Source of the DNA: Phytohabitans kaempferiae
GTDB taxonomy: Bacteria > Actinomycetota > Actinomycetes > Mycobacteriales > Micromonosporaceae
Length of the DNA stretch: 64,000 nucleotides
Assembly: GCF_042433955.1 (NCBI RefSeq)
Contig: NZ_JBHLUH010000061.1
Span: 235,233 to 299,232, forward strand
Direction of reading: 5' to 3'
In this document: piece by piece, positions 24,444 through 33,244 of the stretch
Numbering within the stretch: the first letter of the stretch is position 1
How the letters are laid out: every line of letters begins with the position of its first letter
Position numbers and translations under genes: made by a program
The notes under the pieces: model-generated
The model's database searches: none
What the model was told of the DNA's origin: nothing
The model's input: only the letters and a program-made list of their open reading frames with translations

Positions 24444-27400
24444 CTACGCGGGCGCGAAGGCCTTCACCTCCAGCAGCCCCACCGAATCGGCCGCGCTCTG
24501 CAGCACGACCCGGAGCTGCGTGGTGGAGACGGTGGCGAAGGAGACCACGTTGTACTGGTTCGCCGCCACCGGGTACGTGGCCGGGATGTCCACGAACGCG
24601 CTGCCGTTCCAGTACTGGAGCTTCCACGAGGCGGGCAGGTCGATACCCTGGCCGTCGTCGAAGAAGTACACCTCCGCCCGGTTGAGCGAGACCGCCGAGG
24701 GCCAGGCGAGCTGGGCCCACTGTTCACCCTCGTTGGGCCAGGTGCCCCAGCGCGGGTTGACGGTGTCGTTGGAGGATGGTGGGTCGATACCGTCGTTGAT
24801 CGCCGCCACGGACTCCCACGCGGAGGTGTACGAGGCGGAGGGCGTCGCGGACGTCGCGAGGTTGCCGGTGGGCTGCGGCGGCACGGTCCCGCCCCGGTTG
24901 TACGCCTTCACCTCGGTCAGACCCGCCTTCGAGCCGGACGCGTGCGTCATCTGCACCCGTATCCGCTGGGCGCTGACCGGCGCGAAGCGCACGTTGTTGT
25001 AGTTGCCGCGTGGCGCGGCCGGCGTCTTGACCTGCGAGGCGGCGTTGGTCCAGGTGCTGCCGCTCAGGTACTGCACGTTGTACGAGGTCGGCGCCCGGTA
25101 CGAGGAGTTCTGCGGCCGGCTGTCCCGGAAGTGCAGCCGAAGCTCGTCCACCGTCCGGGTCTGGCCGAAGTTGATCTCGTACCAGTCCTGCGTGTTCGGC
25201 GACCCGCTGGCGCCCCAGATCGGGTCGTTGATGGTGAAGCCGTCCACCGCCGCGCCGGTCGAGGTGCCCGATGCGGTGTACGACGCGGAGGTGGTCGCCC
25301 CCTGCGCCAGGTTGGGCAGCGTCGAGGTGAGGTCGACGCCCGCCTTCGCGAACATGTCCACCATGCGCGCGGAGGACTGCGCCACCGCGCCCGGCGCCTT
25401 CATCGACGGCATCGCGGCGTTGAAGGTGACCGAGCCGCCGGCCGGCAGCGACACCGCGCCGGTCGCCGGGTTGTAGACCGCGCGGGTCAGCCGGTCGAGC
25501 GTGAACGCGCGCTGGCCGTTGACGTACACCGAGTAGCCCTGGGGCACGCCCGCGTACCGGGTCACGCCGTCGGCCGGGTCGTCCCACACGATCGAGATGT
25601 CGCTGTCCCGGTACCGCAGGTTGTTGACCGCGAAGTGCGACCAGCCGATGTTGATCGGCCAGAGCTCGACCTGCGCGTCGTTGCGGGGGCGCAGCCCCGC
25701 GACGTCCTCGATGACCGTCCAGTTGCTGCTGCCGAGGATGTTGTGGTGGATCCACGAGCGGTAGTTGATGGTGCGCGAGGAGCCGTTCCAGTCGGCCCAG
25801 AACTCGTTGGCGTCCGGCCACGCGGTGTTGCCGCCGATGTACTGCGCCCAGGTGTTCCAGTAGAGGAGCTGCTTGTAGTTGTCGGCGGTCATCCACTGGT
25901 TGGGGTAGTTGCGCAGCACCGAGGAGTAGAGCCGGAACTGCACGGTCGAGTTGATCGTGGAGAAGTTGTTGCTCCCCGGCTGCCCGGCCGCGGCCGCCGC
26001 CGCCTTGTCCACCTGGTTGGCGGTGAAGAACGGGAAGATGGGGTACTCGGCGGGGTTGTCGAACAACCGCAGCGCCTGCCGGTACTGGTCGGTGTTGGGC
26101 ATCAGGCCGACCGAGTACGGGTAGTAGTTGTTGATCTCCTTCCAGGGCACGAACGCGTTCGTCGAGACGTGGCGGTGCTCGATCAACTGGCGGGACGGGT
26201 TCCAGAGCTGGTTGATGATGCCGTCGCGGACCCGGTTGGCGAGCGTCTGCATCTCGTTCGCCTTCGCGGTGTTGCCGAGCATCGTGTACGCCTGCACCGC
26301 CGCGAGCGCGTTGCTGTAGACGTACGCCCCCTCGGCCCGGTCGAGCCAGCCGGAGCGCCAGTGGAACGAGACCGCGTCCGCGTCGTTGCCGGTGAGCGCG
26401 CCCCAGTCGTACTCGATGACCCCGTCGTTGTCGTGGTCGTAGAAGGCGAGCTGACCCTTGACGTCCTGCTCGGCGTAGCGGGCCAGGTTGGTGAGCATCG
26501 AGGTCTGTCCGCCGTGGATCTGGTAGCTGCGCCAGGCCGCCTCGGAGATGTACTGCGTGTACGAGTTGGACCAGTTCTCCGGGTCACCGGGGTTGTCGAC
26601 GAAGCGCCCGTTGCGGGAGACGGTGCCGACCGAGAGCCACGGCCCGTACGAGTAGACCGGGTCGCGCAGGTACTTCAGGTCGTCGATGTGCATCGGCTGG
26701 GTGAGCACGATCGCGTTGTTGTAGCCGAGCACGCCCTCGGTCGAGGTGGGGAACTGGAAGTTCTGCCCGGGGATGTCGGCGTCGAGGTGGTTGAAGCGCA
26801 TCAGCCACCAGCGGTAGTAGATGTTCTTCTTGATGGCCGGCTCGGGCACGTCGATGTACGGCACCGTGTCCGCCCACCACCGGTTGTACGCCCGCACGTG
26901 GGTCGCGAACGCGGTGGCCGGCGTGTAGCCGCGGTAGGTGTCGTACTCGGTGCGCGACTCGGCGATCTCGTTGGTGACGAAGCCCATCTGCACCTTGACG
27001 GTGACGCTCTGCCCGGCGCCCACGGTCACGGACCGGTTGAGCCCGCCACTGGAGACGGTGAAGCTGTCGCCGGAGAGGCGGGGGTAGAGCGTGGTCAGTC
27101 CATTGTAGGCGTTGACCTGGCCGGTCAGCTCGGTCCCGCTGGCCGTCGTGGCGTACGGCGAGGTGGCGCGGAGCTGGAGCGTCGTCGAGGCGGAGCCGTT
27201 GTTGGTGATGGTGATGTTGGTGACCGCCACGTTGTTGTGCGTGATGAACTTGCTGACGTCGGCGCGCACCGAGCCGCTGGTGTGCACGCTCTTCCAGTGG
27301 CTGGGCGCCTGCCACCGCTGGGACGCCTGCTCGGTGAAGGTGCCCGGCGTGATCGCCACGGCGTACGCGTTCTGGTTGTTGATGCTCTCCCAGTACGCGG

Positions 27401-27713
27401 TCTGGCCGCCGAAGCCGATCACCGAGGGCGTGTGCGTCTTCATGTACAGCGCCCGGCCGCGGGTCATCAGCCAGGTGCCGGCGGGGTCGTTGCCGGAGCG
27501 GGAGAGCAGGCGGTCCATCCAGAAGTCGGTGCCGGCGCTCTCCGCGTCGTAGATGGCCCGCATCATGTTGCCGGTGTCGTAGCCGACCGGCGGCTGCGGG
27601 ATGGCCGAGCCGGAGAAGGTGGGAAATCCGATGGTCTGTGCCGCGCTGGCCGGGGAGGCCAGCAGTGAGGCCGCGACGACGGCGACGACGGCCGCGGCAA
27701 GAGGTCTGCGCAT
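24444..27713 (-). CDS. secreted (alpha/alpha)6-barrel glycoside hydrolase with two C-terminal F5/8 type C domains
   Basis: The 1089-residue protein has a signal peptide (MRRPLAAAVVAVVAASLLAS, cleavage after PASA, about residue 24). An N-terminal beta-sandwich (50-260) is followed by a helical barrel (about 270-690) with FDAD-type acidic and aromatic motifs (YYRWWLMRFNHLDAD, SFHWRSGWLDRAEGAY, EFWADWNGSSRTINYRSW), as in MGH1/GH63/GH142-like hydrolases. Two discoidin/CBM32 domains sit at about 800-950 and 955-1089 (ATTSASYTAS, WYEINFGQTRTVDELRLHF). DHDNDGVIEYDWG may bind calcium. It is likely an exo-glycosidase on a plant or microbial polysaccharide; the substrate is not assignable. AGGAG precedes the ATG. 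Confidence 0.85.
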   Translation of the reverse strand: MRRPLAAAVVAVVAASLLASPASAAQTIGFPTFSGSAIPQPPVGYDTGNMMRAIYDAESAGTDFWMDRLLSRSGNDPAGTWLMTRGRALYMKTHTPSVIGFGGQTAYWESINNQNAYAVAITPGTFTEQASQRWQAPSHWKSVHTSGSVRADVSKFITHNNVAVTNITITNNGSASTTLQLRATSPYATTASGTELTGQVNAYNGLTTLYPRLSGDSFTVSSGGLNRSVTVGAGQSVTVKVQMGFVTNEIAESRTEYDTYRGYTPATAFATHVRAYNRWWADTVPYIDVPEPAIKKNIYYRWWLMRFNHLDADIPGQNFQFPTSTEGVLGYNNAIVLTQPMHIDDLKYLRDPVYSYGPWLSVGTVSRNGRFVDNPGDPENWSNSYTQYISEAAWRSYQIHGGQTSMLTNLARYAEQDVKGQLAFYDHDNDGVIEYDWGALTGNDADAVSFHWRSGWLDRAEGAYVYSNALAAVQAYTMLGNTAKANEMQTLANRVRDGIINQLWNPSRQLIEHRHVSTNAFVPWKEINNYYPYSVGLMPNTDQYRQALRLFDNPAEYPIFPFFTANQVDKAAAAAAGQPGSNNFSTINSTVQFRLYSSVLRNYPNQWMTADNYKQLLYWNTWAQYIGGNTAWPDANEFWADWNGSSRTINYRSWIHHNILGSSNWTVIEDVAGLRPRNDAQVELWPINIGWSHFAVNNLRYRDSDISIVWDDPADGVTRYAGVPQGYSVYVNGQRAFTLDRLTRAVYNPATGAVSLPAGGSVTFNAAMPSMKAPGAVAQSSARMVDMFAKAGVDLTSTLPNLAQGATTSASYTASGTSTGAAVDGFTINDPIWGASGSPNTQDWYEINFGQTRTVDELRLHFRDSRPQNSSYRAPTSYNVQYLSGSTWTNAASQVKTPAAPRGNYNNVRFAPVSAQRIRVQMTHASGSKAGLTEVKAYNRGGTVPPQPTGNLATSATPSASYTSAWESVAAINDGIDPPSSNDTVNPRWGTWPNEGEQWAQLAWPSAVSLNRAEVYFFDDGQGIDLPASWKLQYWNGSAFVDIPATYPVAANQYNVVSFATVSTTQLRVVLQSAADSVGLLEVKAFAPA

Positions 27714-27761
27714 CGCGTTACTCCTACGAGAAAACCGGGCGGGACCGGCACGAGAGCCGGT

Positions 27762-27789
27762 GTGAACGACGCCGCCCGGCCGCGTTCAC
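27762..27789. promoter_or_regulatory. inverted repeat between glycoside hydrolase and M24 peptidase genes
   Basis: GTGAACG (27762-27768) and CGTTCAC (27783-27789) are perfect complements 14 bp apart in the 113-bp divergent region. TACATT at 27810-27815 is a plausible -10 for the M24 gene with start GTG at 27827. Confidence 0.5.
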
Positions 27790-27826
27790 GTGATGCGTAT
27801 GGGGGAGCGTACATTACGCTCGGCCC

Positions 27827-28957
27827 GTGCTCTACCCATCCAGCCGGCGCCAGGAGGCGCTGTACCCACCGGAACGCCTTGCCCACGCCCGCAAGGTCAC
27901 CGCGGCCGCCGGCCTCGACGCGCTGCTGATCACGCCCGGCTCCGACCTGCGCTACCTGACCGGCTACCACGCGCACGCCCTCGAGCGGCTCACCTGCCTG
28001 GTGCTGCCGGCCGAGGGGGAGGCGACGCTGATCGTGCCGCGGCTGGAGCGACCCGCGGCCGAGGCGTCCCCGGCGCCCGGCACGGGGGTGCGCATCGTCG
28101 ACCACGAGGACGGCACCGACCCGTACCCCCTGGTGAAGCAGGCGCTCGGCGGACCCGCACGTGCCGTCGGCCTGGCCGACCGGATGTGGGCCACGCAGGT
28201 CCTGGCGCTGCGCGAGGCGTTGCCGGAGGCGCGGCAGCGCCTGGCGAGCGAGGTGCTCGCGCCGCTGCGGATGCGCAAGACGCCGGCGGAGGTGGCGGCG
28301 CTGCGCGAGGCCGGCGCGGCGATCGACGCGGTGCACGCGCGGATGGGCGAGTGGCTGCGCCCGGGGCGCACCGAGGCCGAGGTGGGCGCCGACATCGGCC
28401 GGGCGATCCGGGAGGCCGGGCACGAGACGGTCGACTTCGTGATCGTGGCCGCCGGCCCCAACGGCGCCAGCCCGCACCACGCCACCTCCGACCGGGTCAT
28501 CCAGCCCGGCGACCCGGTCGTCGTGGACATCGGCGGCACGATGCCGTCGGGCTACTGCTCCGACTCGACCCGGACGTACGTGGTCGGTGCGGCGCCCGCC
28601 GACTTCCGGGAGTACTACGCTGTGCTGCACGCGGCGCAGCGGGCGGCCGTCGCGGCGGTGCGTCCGGGAGTGCCCGCGTCGTTCGTGGATGCCGCCGCCC
28701 GCGAGCCGATCGCCGCGGCCGGATACGGCGACGCCTTCGTGCACCGCACCGGCCACGGGATCGGGCTCGACGGGCACGAGGAGCCGTACATCGTGGCCGG
28801 CAACGCGCTGCCGCTCGAGCCGGGGATGGCGTTCTCGGTCGAGCCGGGCATCTACCTGACCGGGCGGCACGGCGCGCGGATCGAGGACATCGTCGTGTGC
28901 CTGCCCGGCGGCGGCGAGCGGCTCAACACGCTTGGCACGGAGTTGGTGGAGCTGTAA
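27827..28957 (+). CDS. M24-family metallopeptidase (Xaa-Pro aminopeptidase-like)
   Basis: The 376-residue protein has a creatinase-type N-terminal domain (LDALLITPGSDLRYLTGYHAHALERL) and a pita-bread catalytic domain. Metal ligands are visible as DIGGTMPSGYCSDSTRTY (two Asp), HRTGHGIGLDGHEEP (His), SVEPGIYL (Glu) and ARIEDIVV (Glu). It should release N-terminal residues before proline or act on dipeptides in the cytosol. GTG at 27827 fits a near-leaderless transcript. An acyl-CoA dehydrogenase gene follows 26 bp downstream. Confidence 0.92.
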   Translation: MLYPSSRRQEALYPPERLAHARKVTAAAGLDALLITPGSDLRYLTGYHAHALERLTCLVLPAEGEATLIVPRLERPAAEASPAPGTGVRIVDHEDGTDPYPLVKQALGGPARAVGLADRMWATQVLALREALPEARQRLASEVLAPLRMRKTPAEVAALREAGAAIDAVHARMGEWLRPGRTEAEVGADIGRAIREAGHETVDFVIVAAGPNGASPHHATSDRVIQPGDPVVVDIGGTMPSGYCSDSTRTYVVGAAPADFREYYAVLHAAQRAAVAAVRPGVPASFVDAAAREPIAAAGYGDAFVHRTGHGIGLDGHEEPYIVAGNALPLEPGMAFSVEPGIYLTGRHGARIEDIVVCLPGGGERLNTLGTELVEL

Positions 28958-28960
28958 CCC

Positions 28961-28976
28961 TAACGACCGTTAAGCT
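28961..28976 (+). promoter_or_regulatory. palindromic operator overlapping the acyl-CoA dehydrogenase promoter
   Basis: TAACG-AC-CGTTA (28961-28972) is an inverted repeat overlapping TAAGCT (28971-28976), a likely -10. The start codon at 28984 lies where transcription should begin. The arrangement suggests repression by a TetR-like regulator not in this window (inference). Confidence 0.5.
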
Positions 28977-28983
28977 TGTGGGC

Positions 28984-30111
28984 ATGGATCGTCTCCTGCC
29001 CACGCCCGAGGCGTACGACCTGCTGGACCTCGCCCGCGAGCTGGCCGACCGCGAGCTGGCCCCGCGCGTGGACGATTTCGAGTCGCGCGGCGAGTTTCCG
29101 CGCGAGGTGATTCGCACGCTCGGCCGGGCCGGGCTGCTCGGCCTGCCCTACCCGGAGGAGGACGGCGGGGCCGGCCAGCCGTACGAGGTCTACCTCCAGG
29201 TGGTGGAGATCCTCGCCAGCCGGTGGCTGGCCGTCGCGGAGGCGGTCAGCGTCCACACGCTGTCCTGCCATCCGGTGTACGCCCACGGCGGCGAGCAGTT
29301 GCGCAAGCTGCTCCCCGACATGCTCGGCGGCGAGCTGCTCGGCGCGTACTGCCTGAGCGAGCCTCAGGGCGGCTCCGACGCCGCGTCGCTGACCACCAGG
29401 GCCGTGCTCGACGGCGAGGCGTACGTGGTGACCGGCACCAAGGCGTGGATCACGCACGCCGGCAACGCCGACTTCTACAACGTCTTCTGCCGCACCGGCG
29501 AGCCCGGCGCCCGCGGCATCTCCTGCCTGCTCGCCGACGCGGGCACGCCCGGCATCGTGCCGCAGGCGCCGGAGAAGACGATGGGGCTGCGCTCGTCGCC
29601 GGTCGCGCAGATCGCATTCGACGGCGCCCGCGTCCCGGCCGACCGCCTCGTCGGCGAGCCCGGTGCCGGCTTCAGGATCGCGATGGACGCCCTCGACTCC
29701 GGCCGCCTGGGCATCGCCACCTGCGCGGTCGGCCTGGCCCAGGCGGCGCTCGACTACGCGGTGGCGTACGCCCGGGACCGCTCGCAGTTCGGCCGGTCCG
29801 TCCTGGACTTCCAGGGCATCCGCTTCCTGCTCGCCGACGCCGCCACGGGCATCTCGGCCGCGCGGGCGCTGGTGCTTGCCGCCGCCCGCCTCAAGGACGC
29901 CGGCCGGCCGTACGCCGCCGAGGCGGCCAAGGCCAAGCTCTTCGCCACCGACATGGCGATGCGCGTCACCACCGACGCGGTCCAGGTGCTCGGCGGGTAC
30001 GGCTACGTGACCGACCACCCCGTCGAGCGGTACATGCGCGAGGCCAAGGTGCTCCAGATCGTCGAGGGCACCAACCAGATCCAGCGCCTGGTGATCGCCA
30101 AGTCCCTGTAG
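28984..30111 (+). CDS. acyl-CoA dehydrogenase
   Basis: The 375-residue FAD flavoenzyme has an N-terminal helical domain and the signature YCLSEPQGGSDAASL, with the FAD contact GTKAWITHAGNADFY. ARDRSQFGRSVLDFQGIRFLLAD follows, and the C-terminus VLGGYGYVTDHPVERYMREAKVLQIVEGTNQIQRLV places the catalytic Glu in EGTNQ. It oxidises an acyl-CoA to the 2-enoyl-CoA using ETF. ATG at 28984 follows a -10/palindrome so closely that the mRNA is probably leaderless. Chain-length specificity is not deducible. Confidence 0.94.
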   Translation: MDRLLPTPEAYDLLDLARELADRELAPRVDDFESRGEFPREVIRTLGRAGLLGLPYPEEDGGAGQPYEVYLQVVEILASRWLAVAEAVSVHTLSCHPVYAHGGEQLRKLLPDMLGGELLGAYCLSEPQGGSDAASLTTRAVLDGEAYVVTGTKAWITHAGNADFYNVFCRTGEPGARGISCLLADAGTPGIVPQAPEKTMGLRSSPVAQIAFDGARVPADRLVGEPGAGFRIAMDALDSGRLGIATCAVGLAQAALDYAVAYARDRSQFGRSVLDFQGIRFLLADAATGISAARALVLAAARLKDAGRPYAAEAAKAKLFATDMAMRVTTDAVQVLGGYGYVTDHPVERYMREAKVLQIVEGTNQIQRLVIAKSL

Positions 30112-30247
30112 CTCCCAGGTTGGCGGCGTGGCGTGCATCGGGCCGCCGCCTCTCGCTGGCGCCGATGACCAGGGCACCGACCTGTGTCGGATTGCCGAAC
30201 CGCGCCGTGCCCCGTTCGGCGTCCGCCGGCGGTGTAGTTTTCACGCC

Positions 30248-30703
30248 GTGGAAGAGATCGATCGCGCCATCGTCGCGGCGCTGACCGCGGACGGCCGCCT
30301 GTCGTACACAGATCTGGCGGAGCGCGTGGGACTCTCGGTGTCCGCCGTGCACCAGCGGGTGCGGAGGCTCGAGCAGCGAGGCGTCATCAAGGGGTACGGC
30401 GCGCGCGTCTCCTACGAGGCGTTGGACCTGCCGCTGAGCGCGTTCATCGCGATCCGTCCGCTCGACCCCTCGCAGCCCGACGACGCGCCCGATCGGCTGG
30501 CCCACCTGCCCGAGATCGACTCGTGCTACTCGGTGGCGGGGGAGGACTTCTACCTGCTGCTCGTACGCGTGGCCAGCCCCGCCGACCTCGAGCGGCTGCT
30601 CCAGCAGATCCGCACCGCCGCGAACGTCACGACCCGCACGACCGTGGTGCTGTCGACGCCGTACGAGGGCCGCCCGCCGCGGCTCGCGCCATCGGGCGGC
30701 TGA
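30248..30703 (+). CDS. Lrp/AsnC-family transcriptional regulator
   Basis: The 151-residue protein has an N-terminal HTH (EIDRAIVAALTADGRLSYTDLAERVGLSVSAVHQRVRRLEQRGVIKGYGARV, split over three helices) and a C-terminal RAM/ACT-like effector domain (SCYSVAGEDFYLLLVRVASPADLERLLQQIRT). Such regulators form octamers and respond to amino acids. GTG start at 30248 matches the normal Lrp N-terminus. It follows the acyl-CoA dehydrogenase after 136 bp and converges with the phosphatase, only 8 bp apart. Its target is unknown. Confidence 0.92.
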   Translation: MEEIDRAIVAALTADGRLSYTDLAERVGLSVSAVHQRVRRLEQRGVIKGYGARVSYEALDLPLSAFIAIRPLDPSQPDDAPDRLAHLPEIDSCYSVAGEDFYLLLVRVASPADLERLLQQIRTAANVTTRTTVVLSTPYEGRPPRLAPSGG

Positions 30704-30711
30704 GGGCGCGG

Positions 30712-31278
30712 CTAGGAGTTCCAGCGGCGGATGACGGGGCGGCCGTGCTCGTGCCCCAGCGTGGAGAGCGTGGCGGTGTCGAGCCGCAGCTTCCCGCCCG
30801 CGGCAGGGGGCAGGTCGACCCACCGCGCGCCGGCGACGCGCAGCGCGTGCCCGTGCCCGACGAGCGCCACGTCACCCCGCTCGGCGGCCGCGCGCGCCTT
30901 CGCGAGCACACGGTCGAGGCGCGCGCCCACCTGCTCCGGTGACTCACCGCCGGGGCAGCCGTCGGTCCAGAGGTTCCAGTGCGGGTCGCGGGTGCGGTGG
31001 ATCTCGTCGGCGGTGATCCCCTCGTACTCCCCGTAGTGCCACTCGGCCAGGTCACCGTCCACCTCGGACACGGTGAGGCCGGCCAGCTCCGCCGTGCGCA
31101 GCGCCCGCTTGCGCGGACTGGAGAGCACGGCGACGAACGCCCGGCCGGCGAGCCGCTGCCCGGTGGCGCGGGCCTGCCGCTCCCCGTCGGGCGTCAGGTC
31201 GATGTCGGTGTACGACGTGTGCCGGTGCGCCGCGCTCCACTCGGTCTGGCCGTGGCGCACGAGAACGACTTCCCCCAC
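30712..31278 (-). CDS. histidine phosphatase (phosphoglycerate mutase-like)
   Basis: The 188-residue protein begins GEVVLVRHGQTEWSAAHRHTSYTDIDLTPDGERQA, with the catalytic RHG. It continues with SSPRKRALRTAELAG, EWHYGEYEGIT (acid/base Glu) and VALVGHGHALRVAGARW with the second His. It is a cofactor-independent-length histidine phosphatase, too short for glycolytic dPGM, so it is probably a small-molecule phosphatase. GTG at 31278 leaves a minimal N-terminus. Confidence 0.9.
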   Translation of the reverse strand: MGEVVLVRHGQTEWSAAHRHTSYTDIDLTPDGERQARATGQRLAGRAFVAVLSSPRKRALRTAELAGLTVSEVDGDLAEWHYGEYEGITADEIHRTRDPHWNLWTDGCPGGESPEQVGARLDRVLAKARAAAERGDVALVGHGHALRVAGARWVDLPPAAGGKLRLDTATLSTLGHEHGRPVIRRWNS

Positions 31279-31315
31279 GCCAACAGTCAACCAGAGCCTG
31301 AGGGCGAGGCCACAC

Positions 31316-31346
31316 ACCTAGCCTCCTAGGACGCTGTAGGGGTGTG
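31316..31346 (+). promoter_or_regulatory. SigB-like promoter block, upstream copy
   Basis: GCCT (31321-31324), 15 bp, then GGGTGT (31340-31345) resembles the actinomycete stress-sigma promoter GNNT-N15-GGGTA. The block is nearly identical to that at 31702-31732, including the CCTAGG palindrome. No gene starts close downstream on this strand. Confidence 0.4.
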
Positions 31347-31701
31347 ACCTTGTGGGCCGGTGCGATCGTGCCTCGCGTGTACGCCGGTGGCGCAGCAAGG
31401 GGGTGCGGCCCTGTGGTTCGGGCGGCTCGTGTGGAGAGGGCTGTCTCGTGGAGGGGCTGTCTCGCCTTCACCGACGGCAGCTGGCACCGGTTGTAGCTGG
31501 CCGCACGCTTCGCCGGGTTCATGCGCTTCGGCGCGCTCGACGAAGGCTGAGCGACAGGTGGCTCGCGACAGGTGCGAGATCGGCGACGCCGCTCATGCCG
31601 CCGACCAAAGCCGGACGACAGCGAGAGGCTGGCGACAGCGCCCAACGGTGACTCAAGGGCGAACCGTGGCGAGGGCAGCGAGCTACCGTCCCGGACAGCA
31701 T

Positions 31702-31732
31702 ACCTAGCTTCCTAGGATGCCCTACGGGTTGT
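31702..31732 (+). promoter_or_regulatory. SigB-like promoter of csbD
   Basis: GCTT (31707-31710), 15 bp, then GGGTTG (31726-31731) fits the general-stress sigma pattern. It lies about 80 bp upstream of a CsbD-family gene, a family classically under SigB. CCTAG-CTTC-CTAGG overlaps the -35 side. Confidence 0.5.
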
Positions 31733-31813
31733 GCCATCGCGCACAAAAAGAGGTTTCCGCGACAGGGGAGCGGGCACCTCAAGGCCCAGAGCAACGATCC
31801 AGGAGGAGTGACG

Positions 31814-32008
31814 ATGAGCTTCGCGGATAAGGCACGCAACAAAGCCGAGCAGATGAAGGGCACGGTCAAGGAGCGCATCGGCGACGCCACCGACAACGAG
31901 CGCATGCAGGCCGAAGGGGCCAAGGAACGCACCACCGCCAAGGCCAAGCAGGCCGGCGAGCACGTGAAGGAAGCCGGGCGCGACGCCAGCGACGCTTTCC
32001 GCCGCTGA
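31814..32008 (+). CDS. CsbD-family general stress protein
   Basis: The 64-residue, highly charged protein is almost entirely helical: SFADKARNKAEQMKGTVKERIGDATDNERMQAEG and Lys/Glu-rich repeats. This is the CsbD signature (N-K-A-E-x-x-K-G-x-x-K-E-x-x-G). Its function is unknown but it is induced by stress in many bacteria. AGGAGGAG at 31801-31808 is a near-perfect ribosome-binding site, so ATG at 31814 is chosen over GTG at 31808. A SigB-like promoter lies upstream and a 14-bp hairpin terminator follows. Confidence 0.93.
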   Translation: MSFADKARNKAEQMKGTVKERIGDATDNERMQAEGAKERTTAKAKQAGEHVKEAGRDASDAFRR

Positions 32009-32037
32009 CTTTCGACTCGATACCGAGCCCATCTGCG

Positions 32038-32070
32038 GAGCCGGGGCGTCCACAAGGGACGCCCTGGCTC
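32038..32070. terminator. bidirectional terminator hairpin between csbD and fic
   Basis: A 14-bp stem with one G-U pair joins 32038-32051 (GAGCCGGGGCGTCC) and 32057-32070 (GGACGCCCTGGCTC), loop ACAAG. It sits between the convergent csbD and fic genes and touches the fic stop codon. Confidence 0.75.
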
Positions 32071-33212
32071 TACGTGTCGTAGGGCTCGATCGCCGGTGTA
32101 CGCAGCGCGTCGACCACGGTGTCGTCGACGTCCCGGGCACGTCCGGCGGCGACGTAGTAGAGCGTGACGCCGTAGCCGTGCGAGTCGAGCAGGTCCGCGG
32201 CCTCCAGGCGGCGCAGGTCGCGGATCGCCTGGTCGCGCGAGAGCCCTTCGTCCTGCTGGTACGTCTCGCGGCGCAGCCGACCGAGCGCGGCGGTGTGCAG
32301 CGCGGAGACGGTACGTCCGGGCAGCCCGAGCCGCTGGACCAGCGCGGTCATGTCCTCCCAGGTGCGGCGGGCCCGTTCGAGGCGCAGCCACACGAGGCGG
32401 GCTTGCTGGTGGTGGGCGCGTAGGTTGAAGCGGATCCACTCGTGCGTGTCCGCGTCGGGCTGGTAGGTGCGTCCGGTGTCGCGCAGCACGGCGTAGTACC
32501 GCAGTGTGTTGATCTTTCTCCCCAGCCACTCCTCGATGGAGCAGAACTCCGGCCGCACCATCCCGGCCCGCGCGATCACCAGCGTCTGGAGGCAGCGGGA
32601 CATGCGGCCGTTGCCGTCGCGCCACGGGTGAACACGCACGAGGTTGAGGTGGGCCATGGCGGCGCGGACGAGTGGCGGGGCGTCGAGGTCGCCGGTGTTG
32701 AGCCAGTCCATGAGTTCGGCCATCAGGCCGGGGACATCTTCGGCATCGGGCCCGGTGTAGGCGGGGGTCATCGGGTCCTCGCCGTCGGTGACGATGATGC
32801 CGCCGCTGCGGTAGCGGCCGGGCCACTTCTGTGGGCGGGTGCGGAGCATCATGAAGTGCAGCGCGGAGAGTGCCAGCTCGTGGTGGGTGAAGAAGCCCAT
32901 CTTCGGTGTCTGGAGCACCCAGCTCAACGCGTCCCGGTAGCCGAGGAGCGCGTCGCGGGTCTCGTCCGGCACGCCGGATGGCACGGGTCCGCCGGCGACC
33001 ATGACCGCGGCGGTGTCGAGGCTGACCGTGTACCCCTCGATGCTGTTGGAGCCTTGGACGGCGCCGGCGACGAGTTGCCGACGTAGCTGGCCCTCCCAGC
33101 GATGGTCCGCGGAGTTGCCGCCGGTGGCATTGCGCAGTTTGGCGTAGTGGGCCTCGATCTCGGCGAGTACCCGCTGGTCAGCGGCGTCCAGCGGTGGGAT
33201 GCGGAGGAGCAT
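32070..33212 (-). CDS. Fic-domain protein (class II, N-terminal inhibitory motif)
   Basis: The 380-residue protein has the Fic motif HPWRDGNGRMSR at 195-206, with His195 as catalytic base (consensus HPFxxGNGRxxR, Phe replaced by Trp). GSNSIEGY at 54-61 is the inhibitory helix motif with Glu59, which defines class II, self-inhibited Fic proteins. The C-terminal part (about 310-365) is a winged-helix-like domain (LSRDQAIRDLRRLEAADLL). Fic enzymes AMPylate hydroxyl groups of proteins. This one could be a regulator or an antitoxin-in-cis toxin. It is monocistronic; target unknown. Confidence 0.92.
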   Translation of the reverse strand: MLLRIPPLDAADQRVLAEIEAHYAKLRNATGGNSADHRWEGQLRRQLVAGAVQGSNSIEGYTVSLDTAAVMVAGGPVPSGVPDETRDALLGYRDALSWVLQTPKMGFFTHHELALSALHFMMLRTRPQKWPGRYRSGGIIVTDGEDPMTPAYTGPDAEDVPGLMAELMDWLNTGDLDAPPLVRAAMAHLNLVRVHPWRDGNGRMSRCLQTLVIARAGMVRPEFCSIEEWLGRKINTLRYYAVLRDTGRTYQPDADTHEWIRFNLRAHHQQARLVWLRLERARRTWEDMTALVQRLGLPGRTVSALHTAALGRLRRETYQQDEGLSRDQAIRDLRRLEAADLLDSHGYGVTLYYVAAGRARDVDDTVVDALRTPAIEPYDT

Positions 33213-33244
33213 GCCCCGATGCTATGAGCCTCGCAGCAGTGGTG

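Larger units (their letters stand above)
31279..31813. other. 535-bp intergenic region with two near-identical promoter-like blocks
   Basis: No gene is supported; frames here have Arg/Ser/Pro-rich random composition. The notable content is a block of about 30 bp around CCTAGCCTCCTAGG at 31316-31346, repeated around CCTAGCTTCCTAGG at 31702-31732. A short direct repeat, GGGCTGTCTCGTGGAG/GGGCTGTCTCG, lies at about 31439-31474. The second block is 82 bp upstream of csbD. Confidence 0.55.

Noticed and set aside
24378..27668. 1096-codon plus-strand frame opposite the glycoside hydrolase
   Set aside because: Val/Arg/Gly/His-rich nonsense; the minus strand has signal peptide, domains and ribosome-binding site.
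31360..31707. Short open frames between the histidine phosphatase and csbD
   Set aside because: Composition is random for GC-rich DNA and there is no ribosome-binding site or recognisable family.
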